A stretch of DNA of 64,000 bases from contig NZ_LR698973.1 in NCBI RefSeq assembly GCF_902381825.1, positions 1,695,358 through 1,759,357 of the forward strand, written 5' to 3'. The translations under genes were made by a program, and so were the position numbers. Source of the stretch: Pseudocoprococcus catus. Lineage in GTDB: Bacteria; Bacillota; Clostridia; Lachnospirales; Lachnospiraceae. The notes below the pieces were generated by a model. The model was not told where the DNA came from. It made no database searches and saw only the letters and a program-made list of their open reading frames with translations. This document shows, one piece after another, positions 35,688-44,264 of the stretch (positions are counted from its first letter, which is position 1; the number at the start of each line of letters is the position of its first letter).

Positions 35688-37469
35688 ATGTATTATCCTG
35701 ATGAAGTGATAGAAGAAGTCAGAAGCAGCAATAATATTGTGGATATTATCGGCGGTTATGTCAGACTTCAGAAAAAGGGCAGTTCCTATTTTGGCTTATG
35801 TCCGTTTCATAATGAGAAGTCACCGTCTTTTTCCGTCAGCCCGAATAAACAGATGTATTACTGTTTCGGATGCGGAGCGGGCGGCAACGTGTTTACTTTT
35901 ATTATGGAATATGAGAATCAGACATTTCCGGAGGCTGTAAAAATACTGGCAGACCGGGCCGGAATTGCGCTTCCGGAGGCAGAGCTGACGGAAGAACAGA
36001 AAAGAGAAAGAAATAAACGTCAGCTGCTGCTAGAAATCAATAAGACAGCTGCCAATTATTTTTATTATCTACTGAATGGGGATCAGGGACAGCAGGCGAG
36101 AGAATATCTTGAGAACAGGAGAATGTCAAAGGAGACACAGATTCATTTTGGATTGGGGTATGCCAGCAAGTACAGCAATGATCTCTATCTGTACCTGAAG
36201 AAAAAGGGCTATCAGGATCAGATTTTAAAGGAGACAGGGCTTCTTACTTATGATGAGAAAAGAGGTGCCCATGATAAATTCTGGAATCGTGTGATGTTTC
36301 CAATCATGGATGTGAATAATCGGGTCATTGGTTTCGGCGGCCGTGTTATGGGAGACGGAACACCAAAGTATCTGAATTCACCGGAAACGATGCTCTTTGA
36401 CAAAAGCAGGAATCTTTATGGACTTAATTATGCCAGAACATCAAGAAAACCTTATATGATCATCTGTGAGGGATATATGGATGTCATTGCCATGCATCAG
36501 GCGGGTTTTACCAATGCCGTGGCATCCTTGGGAACGGCATTTACAACACAGCACAGCGTACTGCTCAAGCGATATACACAAGAGGTGCGTCTGGCCTATG
36601 ACAGTGATGGTGCAGGGCAGAAAGCGGCACTCAGAGCCATTCCTATTCTGAAGTCTGCCGGTATCAATGTTCGGGTGATCCACATGGATCCTTACAAAGA
36701 CCCGGATGAATTCATCAAGAATCTTGGTACGGAAGCTTTTCAGGAGAGAATCGATGCGGCCGAGAGCAGTTTTATGTTTGAAATTTCTGTATTGGAGAAA
36801 AATTATAAACAATCAGATCCTGAAGGAAGAGCTTCCTTTATGAAGGCGATGGCCAGACGACTGCTTGAATTTCCACAGGAACTGGAGAGAAATATTTATA
36901 TTGATGCGATTGCCGGCCGTTATGGTATTGCTTCAGAAGAATTAAAACGCATGGTGAACAGTTTTGGTGCTTCCATGAGCAGGGAGCAGGTGGAGGCGGC
37001 CATTTATCAGCAGCAGGAACGGGAAGAAATGCCGGCAAAAAAGCGGGTTGAGAAGGAAGATAGTGTGCTGACAGCGCAGAAGTTTTTCCTGACATGGCTG
37101 ATTGAAGAACCGTCGATTTATGATAAGACAAAGGACTATATCAATGAGGATGATTTTGTGGAACCATTATATCATCATGTGGCTGCACTTGTTTTTGAAG
37201 AACTGAGGGCAACGGGACAGGTGATGCCGGCCAGAATTCTGAATCAATTTGAGGATGTAGAGGAACAGAAGACAGCAGCGTCACTGTTTAATACAAGGCT
37301 TAAAACTGATGATGACCCTGCAGTCAGAGAGAAGGCGCTGAATGAAACCGTGAAGCGCATCAAGAAGAACAGTCTGGAATTGAAGAGCAGAAGTGTCAGA
37401 GAAATTGCGGATCTTCAGAAAATCATCAAAGAGAAAGCACAGCTTCAGAAACTGTATATTTCTCTTTAA
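35688..37469 (+). CDS. dnaG: DNA primase
   Basis: 593 residues. The start at 35688 is chosen because AGAAGGA lies ten bases upstream; a GTG at 35679 would touch it. The N-terminal zinc domain has Cys38, His41, Cys59 and Cys62 (CPFH ... CFGC). The RNA polymerase/TOPRIM core holds GFGGRVMGDGTPKYLNSPE, EGYMDVIAMHQAG and AYDSDGAGQKAA. The C-terminal domain should bind the replicative helicase. It makes RNA primers at the replication fork. Confidence 0.96.
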   Translation: MYYPDEVIEEVRSSNNIVDIIGGYVRLQKKGSSYFGLCPFHNEKSPSFSVSPNKQMYYCFGCGAGGNVFTFIMEYENQTFPEAVKILADRAGIALPEAELTEEQKRERNKRQLLLEINKTAANYFYYLLNGDQGQQAREYLENRRMSKETQIHFGLGYASKYSNDLYLYLKKKGYQDQILKETGLLTYDEKRGAHDKFWNRVMFPIMDVNNRVIGFGGRVMGDGTPKYLNSPETMLFDKSRNLYGLNYARTSRKPYMIICEGYMDVIAMHQAGFTNAVASLGTAFTTQHSVLLKRYTQEVRLAYDSDGAGQKAALRAIPILKSAGINVRVIHMDPYKDPDEFIKNLGTEAFQERIDAAESSFMFEISVLEKNYKQSDPEGRASFMKAMARRLLEFPQELERNIYIDAIAGRYGIASEELKRMVNSFGASMSREQVEAAIYQQQEREEMPAKKRVEKEDSVLTAQKFFLTWLIEEPSIYDKTKDYINEDDFVEPLYHHVAALVFEELRATGQVMPARILNQFEDVEEQKTAASLFNTRLKTDDDPAVREKALNETVKRIKKNSLELKSRSVREIADLQKIIKEKAQLQKLYISL

Positions 37470-37508
37470 AAATGGAAAACTACTAACAACTTGCCCGGAG
37501 GAAAACAA

Positions 37509-38606
37509 ATGGACGAAAATATGGCGCTTTTTATGGATAAACTAAAAGAACTGGTTCCTTTTGCAAAAGAAAGGGAGCAGGAGCTGACATCGGATATGAT
37601 CAGTGATTTCTTTGGTCATATGCCGCTGACAGAAGAGCAAATGGAGAAGATTTATGATTATCTTGAATCAAACGGCATTTTTGTAGATCGAAGCAACGAT
37701 GAACCGGATCGCAGAATGCTTGATGAGGCGGAAGAGGAGATTGATCCGAATGATATTTCAGTACCGGAGGGAATCAGAACGGATGATCCGGTCCGGATGT
37801 ATCTCAAAGAGATTGGGAATATTCCACTTTTGACGCCGGAAGAGGAAGTTGAACTTGCCAAGGAGATGAAAGAAGGCAGCAAGCAGGCAGCTAAGAAGAT
37901 GGCAGAAGCTAATCTTCGCCTTGTCGTCAGCATTGCGAAGCGGTATGTAGGGCGCGGTATGCAGTTCCTGGATCTGATTCAGGAAGGCAATGTGGGCCTG
38001 ATCAAAGCGATTGAGAAATATGATTATACTAAAGGCTATAAATTCAGCACATATGCAACTTGGTGGATTCGTCAGGCAATCACCCGGTCCATTGCAGATC
38101 AGGCAAGGACGATCCGTATTCCGGTGCATATGGTGGAGACAATGAACAAGCTCACAAAGGTCCAGCGTTCATTGACACAGGAACTAGGCAGAGAGCCGTC
38201 TGTGGAAGAAATTGCCGAGAATGTGCATATGGATGTAAACAGAGTACGAGAGATTTTGAAGCTGGTTCAGGAGACGGTTTCTCTGGAGACACCGGTCGGA
38301 AGCGAAGAGGAGAGCCATCTGGCTGATTTTATCGAAGATGATCATACGCCGCTGCCTTCGGATGAAGCCGCATTTGGACAGCTTAAGGACGATATCAGAA
38401 GTGTCCTTGACAAGTTAAATGAGCGTGAACAGAAAGTGCTGAGAATGCGTTTTGGTCTGGACGATGGCAAGGAACATACATTAGAAGAGGTTGGCCAGGA
38501 ACTGCATGTTACCCGTGAACGTATCCGGCAGATAGAGGCGAAGGCCCTTCGCAAGCTGCGTCAGTCTGGTAAGTCTGCAGGCCTTGAGGGCTATTTGAAT
38601 CAGTAG
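37509..38606 (+). CDS. rpoD: RNA polymerase primary sigma factor (sigma-A)
   Basis: 365 residues from the ATG with CCGGAGGAAAACAA upstream. Short region 1.1, then region 1.2 ([17 protein letters not shown]), region 2 ([35 protein letters not shown]), region 3 ([13 protein letters not shown]) and region 4 ([22 protein letters not shown]). All DNA-contacting segments are complete, so this is the housekeeping factor that reads the promoters reported here. It follows dnaG by 39 bases. Confidence 0.97.
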   Translation: MDENMALFMDKLKELVPFAKEREQELTSDMISDFFGHMPLTEEQMEKIYDYLESNGIFVDRSNDEPDRRMLDEAEEEIDPNDISVPEGIRTDDPVRMYLKEIGNIPLLTPEEEVELAKEMKEGSKQAAKKMAEANLRLVVSIAKRYVGRGMQFLDLIQEGNVGLIKAIEKYDYTKGYKFSTYATWWIRQAITRSIADQARTIRIPVHMVETMNKLTKVQRSLTQELGREPSVEEIAENVHMDVNRVREILKLVQETVSLETPVGSEEESHLADFIEDDHTPLPSDEAAFGQLKDDIRSVLDKLNEREQKVLRMRFGLDDGKEHTLEEVGQELHVTRERIRQIEAKALRKLRQSGKSAGLEGYLNQ

Positions 38607-38619
38607 GCGGGGTGAACAG

Positions 38620-39339
38620 ATGCAGTTATCAATACGAATGCAGGCCGTGGCTGATATGGTGACGCCTGGAGGAAGAATAGCGGATATTGGTACAGATCAT
38701 GGCTATGTGCCAATCTATCTTGTTGAACAGAATAAAACAGATCATGCGATTGCAATGGATGTGCGAAAGGGGCCATTGGCCAGGGCTGGTGAGAATATTG
38801 TCAGATTCGGGTGCAGCGACAGAATAGAAACACGTTTGTCGGACGGATTAGCTATGCTGAAACCGGGAGAGGCTGATACAGTGATTATTGCAGGAATGGG
38901 CGGATTGTTGACGATCCGTATCCTGGAAGCGGGGCTTAAGGTACTTCAGAGTGTCAGCGAATGTATCCTGCAGCCGCAGTCCGATCTGGACAAAGTCCGG
39001 CAGTTTCTGCATCAGCATGGTTTTCAGATCGTACAGGAAAAGATGCTGATCGATGAAGGCAAATATTACGTTGTGATGCGGGTGCTTCATGGTGAAGAGA
39101 GGATTTATACAGAGGCAGAAGATATCTATGGCAGATTTCTGATCAATGAAAAGCATCCGGTATTGAAGGAATACCTTGAGAAACAAAAAGCTGTCAAAGA
39201 GAAACTGCTGCTGGCGCTTAAGGACAAGACATCTGAGAAGAGTCATGAACGGCAGCAGGAACTTTTGCATGAGCTTCAGATCATAAATGAGACGATAACA
39301 AGGATGGTGGATGAAAATGCAGAGCAGAGACCTGATTAA
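38620..39339 (+). CDS. trmK: tRNA (adenine22-N1)-methyltransferase
   Basis: 239 residues. Rossmann-type methyltransferase with the SAM motif IADIGTDHGYVPIYL (about residues 20-34) and ADTVIIAGMGGLLTIRIL, both typical of TrmK/YqfN. A helical C-terminal part should bind tRNA. The order rpoD-trmK-nif3-like (yqfN-yqfO) is conserved in Firmicutes. Its end overlaps the next gene by 29 bases. Confidence 0.92.
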   Translation: MQLSIRMQAVADMVTPGGRIADIGTDHGYVPIYLVEQNKTDHAIAMDVRKGPLARAGENIVRFGCSDRIETRLSDGLAMLKPGEADTVIIAGMGGLLTIRILEAGLKVLQSVSECILQPQSDLDKVRQFLHQHGFQIVQEKMLIDEGKYYVVMRVLHGEERIYTEAEDIYGRFLINEKHPVLKEYLEKQKAVKEKLLLALKDKTSEKSHERQQELLHELQIINETITRMVDENAEQRPD

Positions 39340-40099
39340 GAAACTGGAAAAACTGGCACCGCCGGAATATGCGGAGAGTTGGGATAATCCCGGACTTCTT
39401 GTGGGGAGTGCCGACAGAGAAGTCCATAAAGTATACATAGCGCTGGATGCTGATGGCGGAGCAGTTGAAAAAGCTGTACAGTGCGGCTGTGATATGATTC
39501 TGACACATCATCCGCTTCTGTTTTCAGCCATTAAATCTATCAGAGATGAAGATTTTATTGGTCACCGACTGATGATGATGATTGAAAACAAGATCAATTA
39601 TTTCGCTATGCATACCAATTTTGATGTGGCAGTGATGGCAGATATTGCTGCAGACAGGCTAGGGTTGAAGAACCGAATGCCGCTGGCGATGGTCCGGGAG
39701 ACGGAAAGCGGGTTAAAGGGCATTGGGTCTTCGGGAACACTTGATGATGAGCTGACGCTGGCAGAACTGGCGGCGCTGGTCAGAAAAGCCTTTGATTTGC
39801 CGCAGGTAAGATGTTATGGAGATCCGGAGACGACAGTCAGAAAGATTTCCATGTGCCCGGGATCCGGAAAGGGGATGGATGCCGATGTCCTGAAGGCGGG
39901 CAGTCAGGTGTTTATTACAGGAGATGTGGATCATCATTACGGTATTGACTGTGTCGAGAAAGATATTTGTGTGATTGATGCAGGGCATCATGGACTTGAA
40001 CATATTTTTGTGCCGTATATGGAACAATGGCTGAAAGAAAATTGTCCGGAGATTCAGACAGTCACAGACGACAATCAGTCACCGTTTTTTGTCATATAG
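39311..40099 (+). CDS. Nif3-like dinuclear metal-centre protein (YqfO family)
   Basis: 262 residues. Metal-binding patterns: ILTHHPLLFS, HTNFDVAVMAD and GDVDHHYGIDC with HHGLE near the end. The start at 39311 lies inside trmK with AAGG seven bases upstream; a second ATG at 39317 is possible. Members bind two metal ions; the activity is poorly defined, with proposals including GTP cyclohydrolase 1 type 2. The sequence is short for YqfO proteins that carry an inserted middle domain. Confidence 0.88.
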   Translation: MKMQSRDLIKKLEKLAPPEYAESWDNPGLLVGSADREVHKVYIALDADGGAVEKAVQCGCDMILTHHPLLFSAIKSIRDEDFIGHRLMMMIENKINYFAMHTNFDVAVMADIAADRLGLKNRMPLAMVRETESGLKGIGSSGTLDDELTLAELAALVRKAFDLPQVRCYGDPETTVRKISMCPGSGKGMDADVLKAGSQVFITGDVDHHYGIDCVEKDICVIDAGHHGLEHIFVPYMEQWLKENCPEIQTVTDDNQSPFFVI

Positions 40100-40132
40100 A
40101 GAGTGTGTTTGGTATATATGGGGGATGTGAGT

Positions 40133-41794
40133 ATGTCAAAGATTCATTTAAAAACAGGCAAGGGCTGCTTTACATATGAGGCCGGAACAACGCTGGAGGC
40201 TATTAGCAGGGATTTTCAGGAAGATTATCCGCATGATATTATCCTTGCCCGTGTGGACGGTAAGCTGGCAGAGCTGAACAGCTGCATGGACAGAGATGCA
40301 GAGATTGAATTTATCACAACAGGAGAAGCTGTCGGCAATGAAGTTTACCGGAGAACAGCCAGCATGATGATGCTGAAGGCATTCCAGGATGTAGTGGGCA
40401 GAGATAATTTTGAACGTCTGACTGTACAGTATTCACTTGACAGAGGGTATTATTGTGAACTGGTGTCAGATACAGCGGTGACAGAGAGGCTGTTGGACAA
40501 GGTGAAGACGCGTATGATGGAGATTCAGCAGGCAAAGATGCCGATCATCAAGAAATCTTTGCCGAAGCGGGAAGCAATTGAAATGTTCAGAGAACATAAA
40601 ATGTACGACAAAGTGAATCTTTTTCACTATCGCCGCAGTTCCAGGGTCAATATTTATATGTTGGATGATACTATTGATTATTTTTATGGATATATGGCAT
40701 CCAATACAGCTTATATTCGCTATTTTGATCTGTATCTGTATGATGATGGATTTGTTCTGCAGATGCCGGAACCTTCAGCACCGGAAAAAGTGGATGCCTT
40801 TGAACCGCCTGAGAAATTATTCAATGTTTTGAAGCAGTCAACCCGGTGGGGAGAACTTTTGGGTGTGCGTACGGTAGCAGATATTAATAATGCACTGGCA
40901 GACGGCAGCTTTCCTGAACTTATGCTTGTTCAGGAGGCATTGCAGGAGAAGAAAATCGCAGAGATTGCAGAGAATATAATTGAGAGCGGCAAGCGGATCA
41001 TTCTGATCGCCGGACCGTCGTCGTCGGGAAAGACAACATTTTCACACCGATTATCTATTCAGCTTCGGGCCCATGGCCTGAGACCGCATCCGATTCCTGT
41101 TGACAATTATTTCGTCAACAGAGAGGATACACCTCTTGATGCGTACGGCAAGCCGAATTTTGAATGTCTTGAAGCATTAGACATCAAAGAACTGAACAAG
41201 GATCTGCAGGGACTTCTGGCAGGAGAAGAAGTGGAACTTCCGATTTTCAACTTCGTATCCGGCAAACGGGAGATGAGCGGCGAGAAACTCCAGATTGGAG
41301 ATAGGGATGTACTTGTGATAGAAGGTATTCATTCATTGAATGATGCCATGACCTATTCTATTGACAAGGAGAATAAATTCAAGATTTATATCAGTGCCCT
41401 GACCCAGTTGAACATTGATGAACATAATCGGATACCGACAACCGATGCAAGGCTTTTGCGGCGTATTGTTCGTGATGCGGCCAAACGCGGTACAAATGCG
41501 GCAAAGACGATTTCTATGTGGCAATCTGTCCGCCGGGGGGAAGATGAGAATATATTCCCTTATCAGGAGAACTGTGATGTCATGTTCAATTCCGTCCTGA
41601 TCTATGAACTGGCTATTTTGAAACAGTATGCGGAACCGCTGCTTTTTTCCGTCAGGGAAGATCAGCCGGAGTACGAGACGGCCAAATACCTTATCAAGTT
41701 TCTGGGATATTTTCTTGGGTCGAGCAGTGAAAATGTTCCACAGAATTCCATACTTCGAGAGTTTATCGGCGGCAGCTGCTTTAATGTCGGATAA
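40133..41794 (+). CDS. TGS-domain nucleoside (uridine) kinase
   Basis: 553 residues. The ATG at 40133 has GGGGGATGTGAGT upstream; GTG (40103) and ATG (40118) are weaker alternatives. The N-terminus resembles the TGS and second domain of threonyl-tRNA synthetase (RVDGKLAELN). The C-terminal ~270 residues are a uridine kinase with the P-loop AGPSSSGKTTFSHRL and VIEGIHSLND. The fusion is standard in Clostridia. It probably phosphorylates uridine or cytidine in salvage; the role of the tRNA-synthetase-like part is unknown. Confidence 0.88.
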   Translation: MSKIHLKTGKGCFTYEAGTTLEAISRDFQEDYPHDIILARVDGKLAELNSCMDRDAEIEFITTGEAVGNEVYRRTASMMMLKAFQDVVGRDNFERLTVQYSLDRGYYCELVSDTAVTERLLDKVKTRMMEIQQAKMPIIKKSLPKREAIEMFREHKMYDKVNLFHYRRSSRVNIYMLDDTIDYFYGYMASNTAYIRYFDLYLYDDGFVLQMPEPSAPEKVDAFEPPEKLFNVLKQSTRWGELLGVRTVADINNALADGSFPELMLVQEALQEKKIAEIAENIIESGKRIILIAGPSSSGKTTFSHRLSIQLRAHGLRPHPIPVDNYFVNREDTPLDAYGKPNFECLEALDIKELNKDLQGLLAGEEVELPIFNFVSGKREMSGEKLQIGDRDVLVIEGIHSLNDAMTYSIDKENKFKIYISALTQLNIDEHNRIPTTDARLLRRIVRDAAKRGTNAAKTISMWQSVRRGEDENIFPYQENCDVMFNSVLIYELAILKQYAEPLLFSVREDQPEYETAKYLIKFLGYFLGSSSENVPQNSILREFIGGSCFNVG

Positions 41795-41802
41795 TAAAAC
41801 AG

Positions 41803-41831
41803 TTTACATTTGAAAATGAATGTGATATGAT
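41803..41831 (+). promoter_or_regulatory. Promoter of the RNase P RNA gene
   Basis: TTTACA (41803-41808), a 17-base spacer, TATGAT (41826-41831). The predicted start near 41839 fits the 5' end of the RNA. Confidence 0.8.
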
Positions 41832-41841
41832 AGGGAACGTA

Positions 41842-42198
41842 AGTCTGTCGGATAATCGCGGCTGCAAGCGTCGAAAGACCGCAGGTGAGGAAAGTCCGAG
41901 CTTCTCAGGGCAGAGTGCCGGATAACGTCCGGTGGAGGCGACTCCAAGGCCAGTGCAACAGAAATAAACCGCCTGCTTCGTCAGGTAAGGGTGGAAAGGC
42001 GAGGTAAGAGCTCACCGCTCCTCTGGTAACAGAGGAGGCTCTGTAAACCCCACTCGGAAGCAAGACCGCATATAAGACGATACGTCGGCCCGGCGTGTTT
42101 TAGGGTAGGTCGCTCGATCCTGCTGGCAACAGCAGGGCTAGATAGATGATTATCGTTTCCGGTTTTCCGGATTCACATAACTCGGCTTACAGACAGGC
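41842..42198 (+). ncRNA. rnpB: RNase P RNA, bacterial type A
   Basis: The conserved core is recognisable: GAGGAAAGTCCGAGCTTC near the 5' end, ACAGAAATAAACCGCC, GGTAAGGGTGGAAAGGCG, GTAAACCCCACTCGGAAGCA and the closing ATAACTCGGCTTACAGAC. The ends are set by helix P1, GTCTGT (41843-41848) with ACAGAC (42189-42194). It is the catalytic subunit that trims tRNA 5' ends. Together with promoter, terminator and the following operator-like repeats it fills the 564 bases between the kinase and the response regulator. Exact ends are estimated to a few bases. Confidence 0.97.
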
Positions 42199-42218
42199 TT
42201 ACATCATAAGGATTCATA

Positions 42219-42276
42219 GAGGGAGCTGTCGCTTTTACTAACAGAGATTAGTGAAGCGTCGGCCCCCTTTTCTTTT
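42219..42276 (+). terminator. Intrinsic terminator after RNase P RNA
   Basis: A long imperfect stem (GGGAGCTGTCGCTT...ACTAA with TTAGT...AAGCGTCGGCCCCC) followed by TTTTCTTTT. Confidence 0.85.
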
Positions 42277-42285
42277 CAGAGTATG

Positions 42286-42329
42286 TTAAGGTTTTTGTAA
42301 GGACTTAACGGCTGCGGCTGTGTTAGAAT
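42286..42329 (+). promoter_or_regulatory. Direct-repeat operator and -10 element of the two-component operon
   Basis: TTAAGG (42286), GTAAGG (42297, 11 bases later) and TTAACGG (42305) lie where the -35 element should be, upstream of TAGAAT (42324-42329). Eleven-base direct repeats are what OmpR-type regulators bind, so autoactivation is likely (inference). Confidence 0.45.
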
Positions 42330-42358
42330 AAAAACAGCAAAAAAAGAGGAGAGAGACA

Positions 42359-43057
42359 ATGGCTGAACAAATTGAAATACTGGTAGTAGATGACGATAAG
42401 GAAATTGCGAATCTTGTAGAGATCTATCTGTCAAGTACAGGCTATAAGATCCATAAAGCGTACAATGCAGTGGATGGTTTGGCGTTGCTGCAGAAATATG
42501 ATATTAAACTGGCGATCATTGATGTCATGATGCCTCAGATTGACGGCATTGAGATGTGCCGTAGAATTCGTACATGCCGGAATATTCCGATTATTATATT
42601 AAGTGCCAAATCGGCAGATGTGGACAAGATTCTCGGCTTAAGTGTCGGAGCGGACGACTATATGATCAAACCTTTTAATCCGATGGAATTACTGGCCAGA
42701 GTGAAGTCTCAGCTGAGACGTTATCTGGAGCTGAATCCGGGAGTGGTGCCGGACAGCAATATGATCGAAGTGCAGGATGTGGTCATTGATACGAAGAAGC
42801 ATCGGGTAACGGTGGATGGCCGGGATGTTGTACTGACTCCGATTGAATTTAATATTCTTCAATTGTTGGCAAGTCATCCGGGACGTGTTTTCAGTACAGA
42901 TGAGATTTATGAAAATGTCTGGAATGAGAAGCTGTATGAAGCGAATAATACGGTGATGGTGCATATGCGTCGGCTGAGGGAGAAGGTTGAGAAGAATCCG
43001 AGATCACCGCAGTTGATCAAGACAGTCTGGGGAGTGGGATACAAGATTGAAGGTTAA
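42359..43057 (+). CDS. OmpR/VanR-family response regulator
   Basis: 232 residues. The receiver domain has the acidic pocket VVDDD and phospho-acceptor Asp55 in IIDVMMPQIDG; Lys is in YMIKPFNPMEL. The C-terminal winged helix ends TVWGVGYKIEG. AGAGGAGAGAGACA precedes the ATG. The sensor kinase gene overlaps its last 11 bases. The operon then encodes an exported protein and an ABC transporter, probable targets of the pair. Confidence 0.95.
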   Translation: MAEQIEILVVDDDKEIANLVEIYLSSTGYKIHKAYNAVDGLALLQKYDIKLAIIDVMMPQIDGIEMCRRIRTCRNIPIIILSAKSADVDKILGLSVGADDYMIKPFNPMELLARVKSQLRRYLELNPGVVPDSNMIEVQDVVIDTKKHRVTVDGRDVVLTPIEFNILQLLASHPGRVFSTDEIYENVWNEKLYEANNTVMVHMRRLREKVEKNPRSPQLIKTVWGVGYKIEG

Positions 43058-44264
43058 ATTAACAGAAAGTTTTAGAATTCGCATTATGCTTTATACATGT
43101 ATCAGTCTGCTGGCGGCCGTTTTGGTGGATATGGCAGTGCTGTTGTTTTGTATTCGTTCGCGCATACTGGTCAGTGATTATGGATTGAATGAAAGAATGA
43201 ATCTTCATGCATACAGCAGCAATTATATGATCAACAACCAGATTCACGCATCAACAAAGAGTATGCTCGGTGAATCGGATATTTTTTACAGAATATTTGG
43301 TGTGGGTATCAAGGTGCAGCTGATCATTGTGCTGATCATACTGGCACTGGTTATTTTTTTGATGGTATTTTTCCTTCTGACGCATCGTGTGATGGCGTAC
43401 ATGATGAATATTCTACAGGGAGCCTGCAAAATGGCGGATGGAGATTTTTCTCATAGAATTGATGTGCGTTATCATGATGAATTTTCATGCATCGCAGACA
43501 GCATCAACCGGATGGCGGATACTGTTGAGACGATGAAGCAGAAAGAACAGGAAGCGGAGGAGACAAAGAATGAGCTGATCACGAATGTGGCCCATGATCT
43601 CCGAACGCCGCTGACATCTATTATCGGTTATATCGACATTGTCAACAATATGCCGGATCTTTCGGAGAAACAGCGCTCAGAATACCTGAAGATTACATGG
43701 GAGAAGGCTCGAAAGCTTGAGAAACTGATCAATGAACTGTTCAGCTTCACAAAAATCAGTTATGGCGGTATGCCAATGCATATGGAGAAGATTGATGTCA
43801 TCAAAATGCTTGAACAGGAAGCGGACGAACTTTATCCCACATTCAAAGAGAACGAGCTGGAATGTCTGCTGGAAACTGATGCCGACAGTTGCATGATCAT
43901 GGCAGACGGGGAACAGCTTGTGCGCGTATTTGATAATTTGTTGGGCAATGCCATCAAATACGGCCGATATGGCAAGATAATCCGAATTCGTACATTAACA
44001 GAGAATACACAGATCCAAATTCAGATTGTTAATTACGGCAGTGTAATCCCAGCTGAGAATCTGCCATTTCTCTTTGAGAAGTTTTACAAAGTAGATACTT
44101 CCCGACAGCCTTCCAGTGAAGGCACAGGGCTGGGGCTTGCCATAGCAAAAAGTATTGTAGAGAGTCATGGAGGCAGTATTTCTGCAAGAAGTTCTTTTGA
44201 GGGAACAGTATTTGAGGTTGTACTCCCGACGGCAGGGGCATATCAGAATGGGGTGGTGGCATGA
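43047..44264 (+). CDS. Sensor histidine kinase (VanS-like)
   Basis: 405 residues from a TTG overlapping the response regulator, with GGAG 12 bases upstream; an ATG at 43086 is the alternative. Membrane helices at about 12-36 and 90-112 flank a short ~50-residue external loop. HAMP (113-165), phospho-acceptor His183 in NVAHDLRTPLTSIIGY, and an ATPase domain with FDNLLGNAIKYG and SEGTGLGLAIAKSIV follow. The small sensor loop suggests detection of a signal at or in the membrane, or through a partner protein. Confidence 0.93.
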   Translation: MKVKLTESFRIRIMLYTCISLLAAVLVDMAVLLFCIRSRILVSDYGLNERMNLHAYSSNYMINNQIHASTKSMLGESDIFYRIFGVGIKVQLIIVLIILALVIFLMVFFLLTHRVMAYMMNILQGACKMADGDFSHRIDVRYHDEFSCIADSINRMADTVETMKQKEQEAEETKNELITNVAHDLRTPLTSIIGYIDIVNNMPDLSEKQRSEYLKITWEKARKLEKLINELFSFTKISYGGMPMHMEKIDVIKMLEQEADELYPTFKENELECLLETDADSCMIMADGEQLVRVFDNLLGNAIKYGRYGKIIRIRTLTENTQIQIQIVNYGSVIPAENLPFLFEKFYKVDTSRQPSSEGTGLGLAIAKSIVESHGGSISARSSFEGTVFEVVLPTAGAYQNGVVA

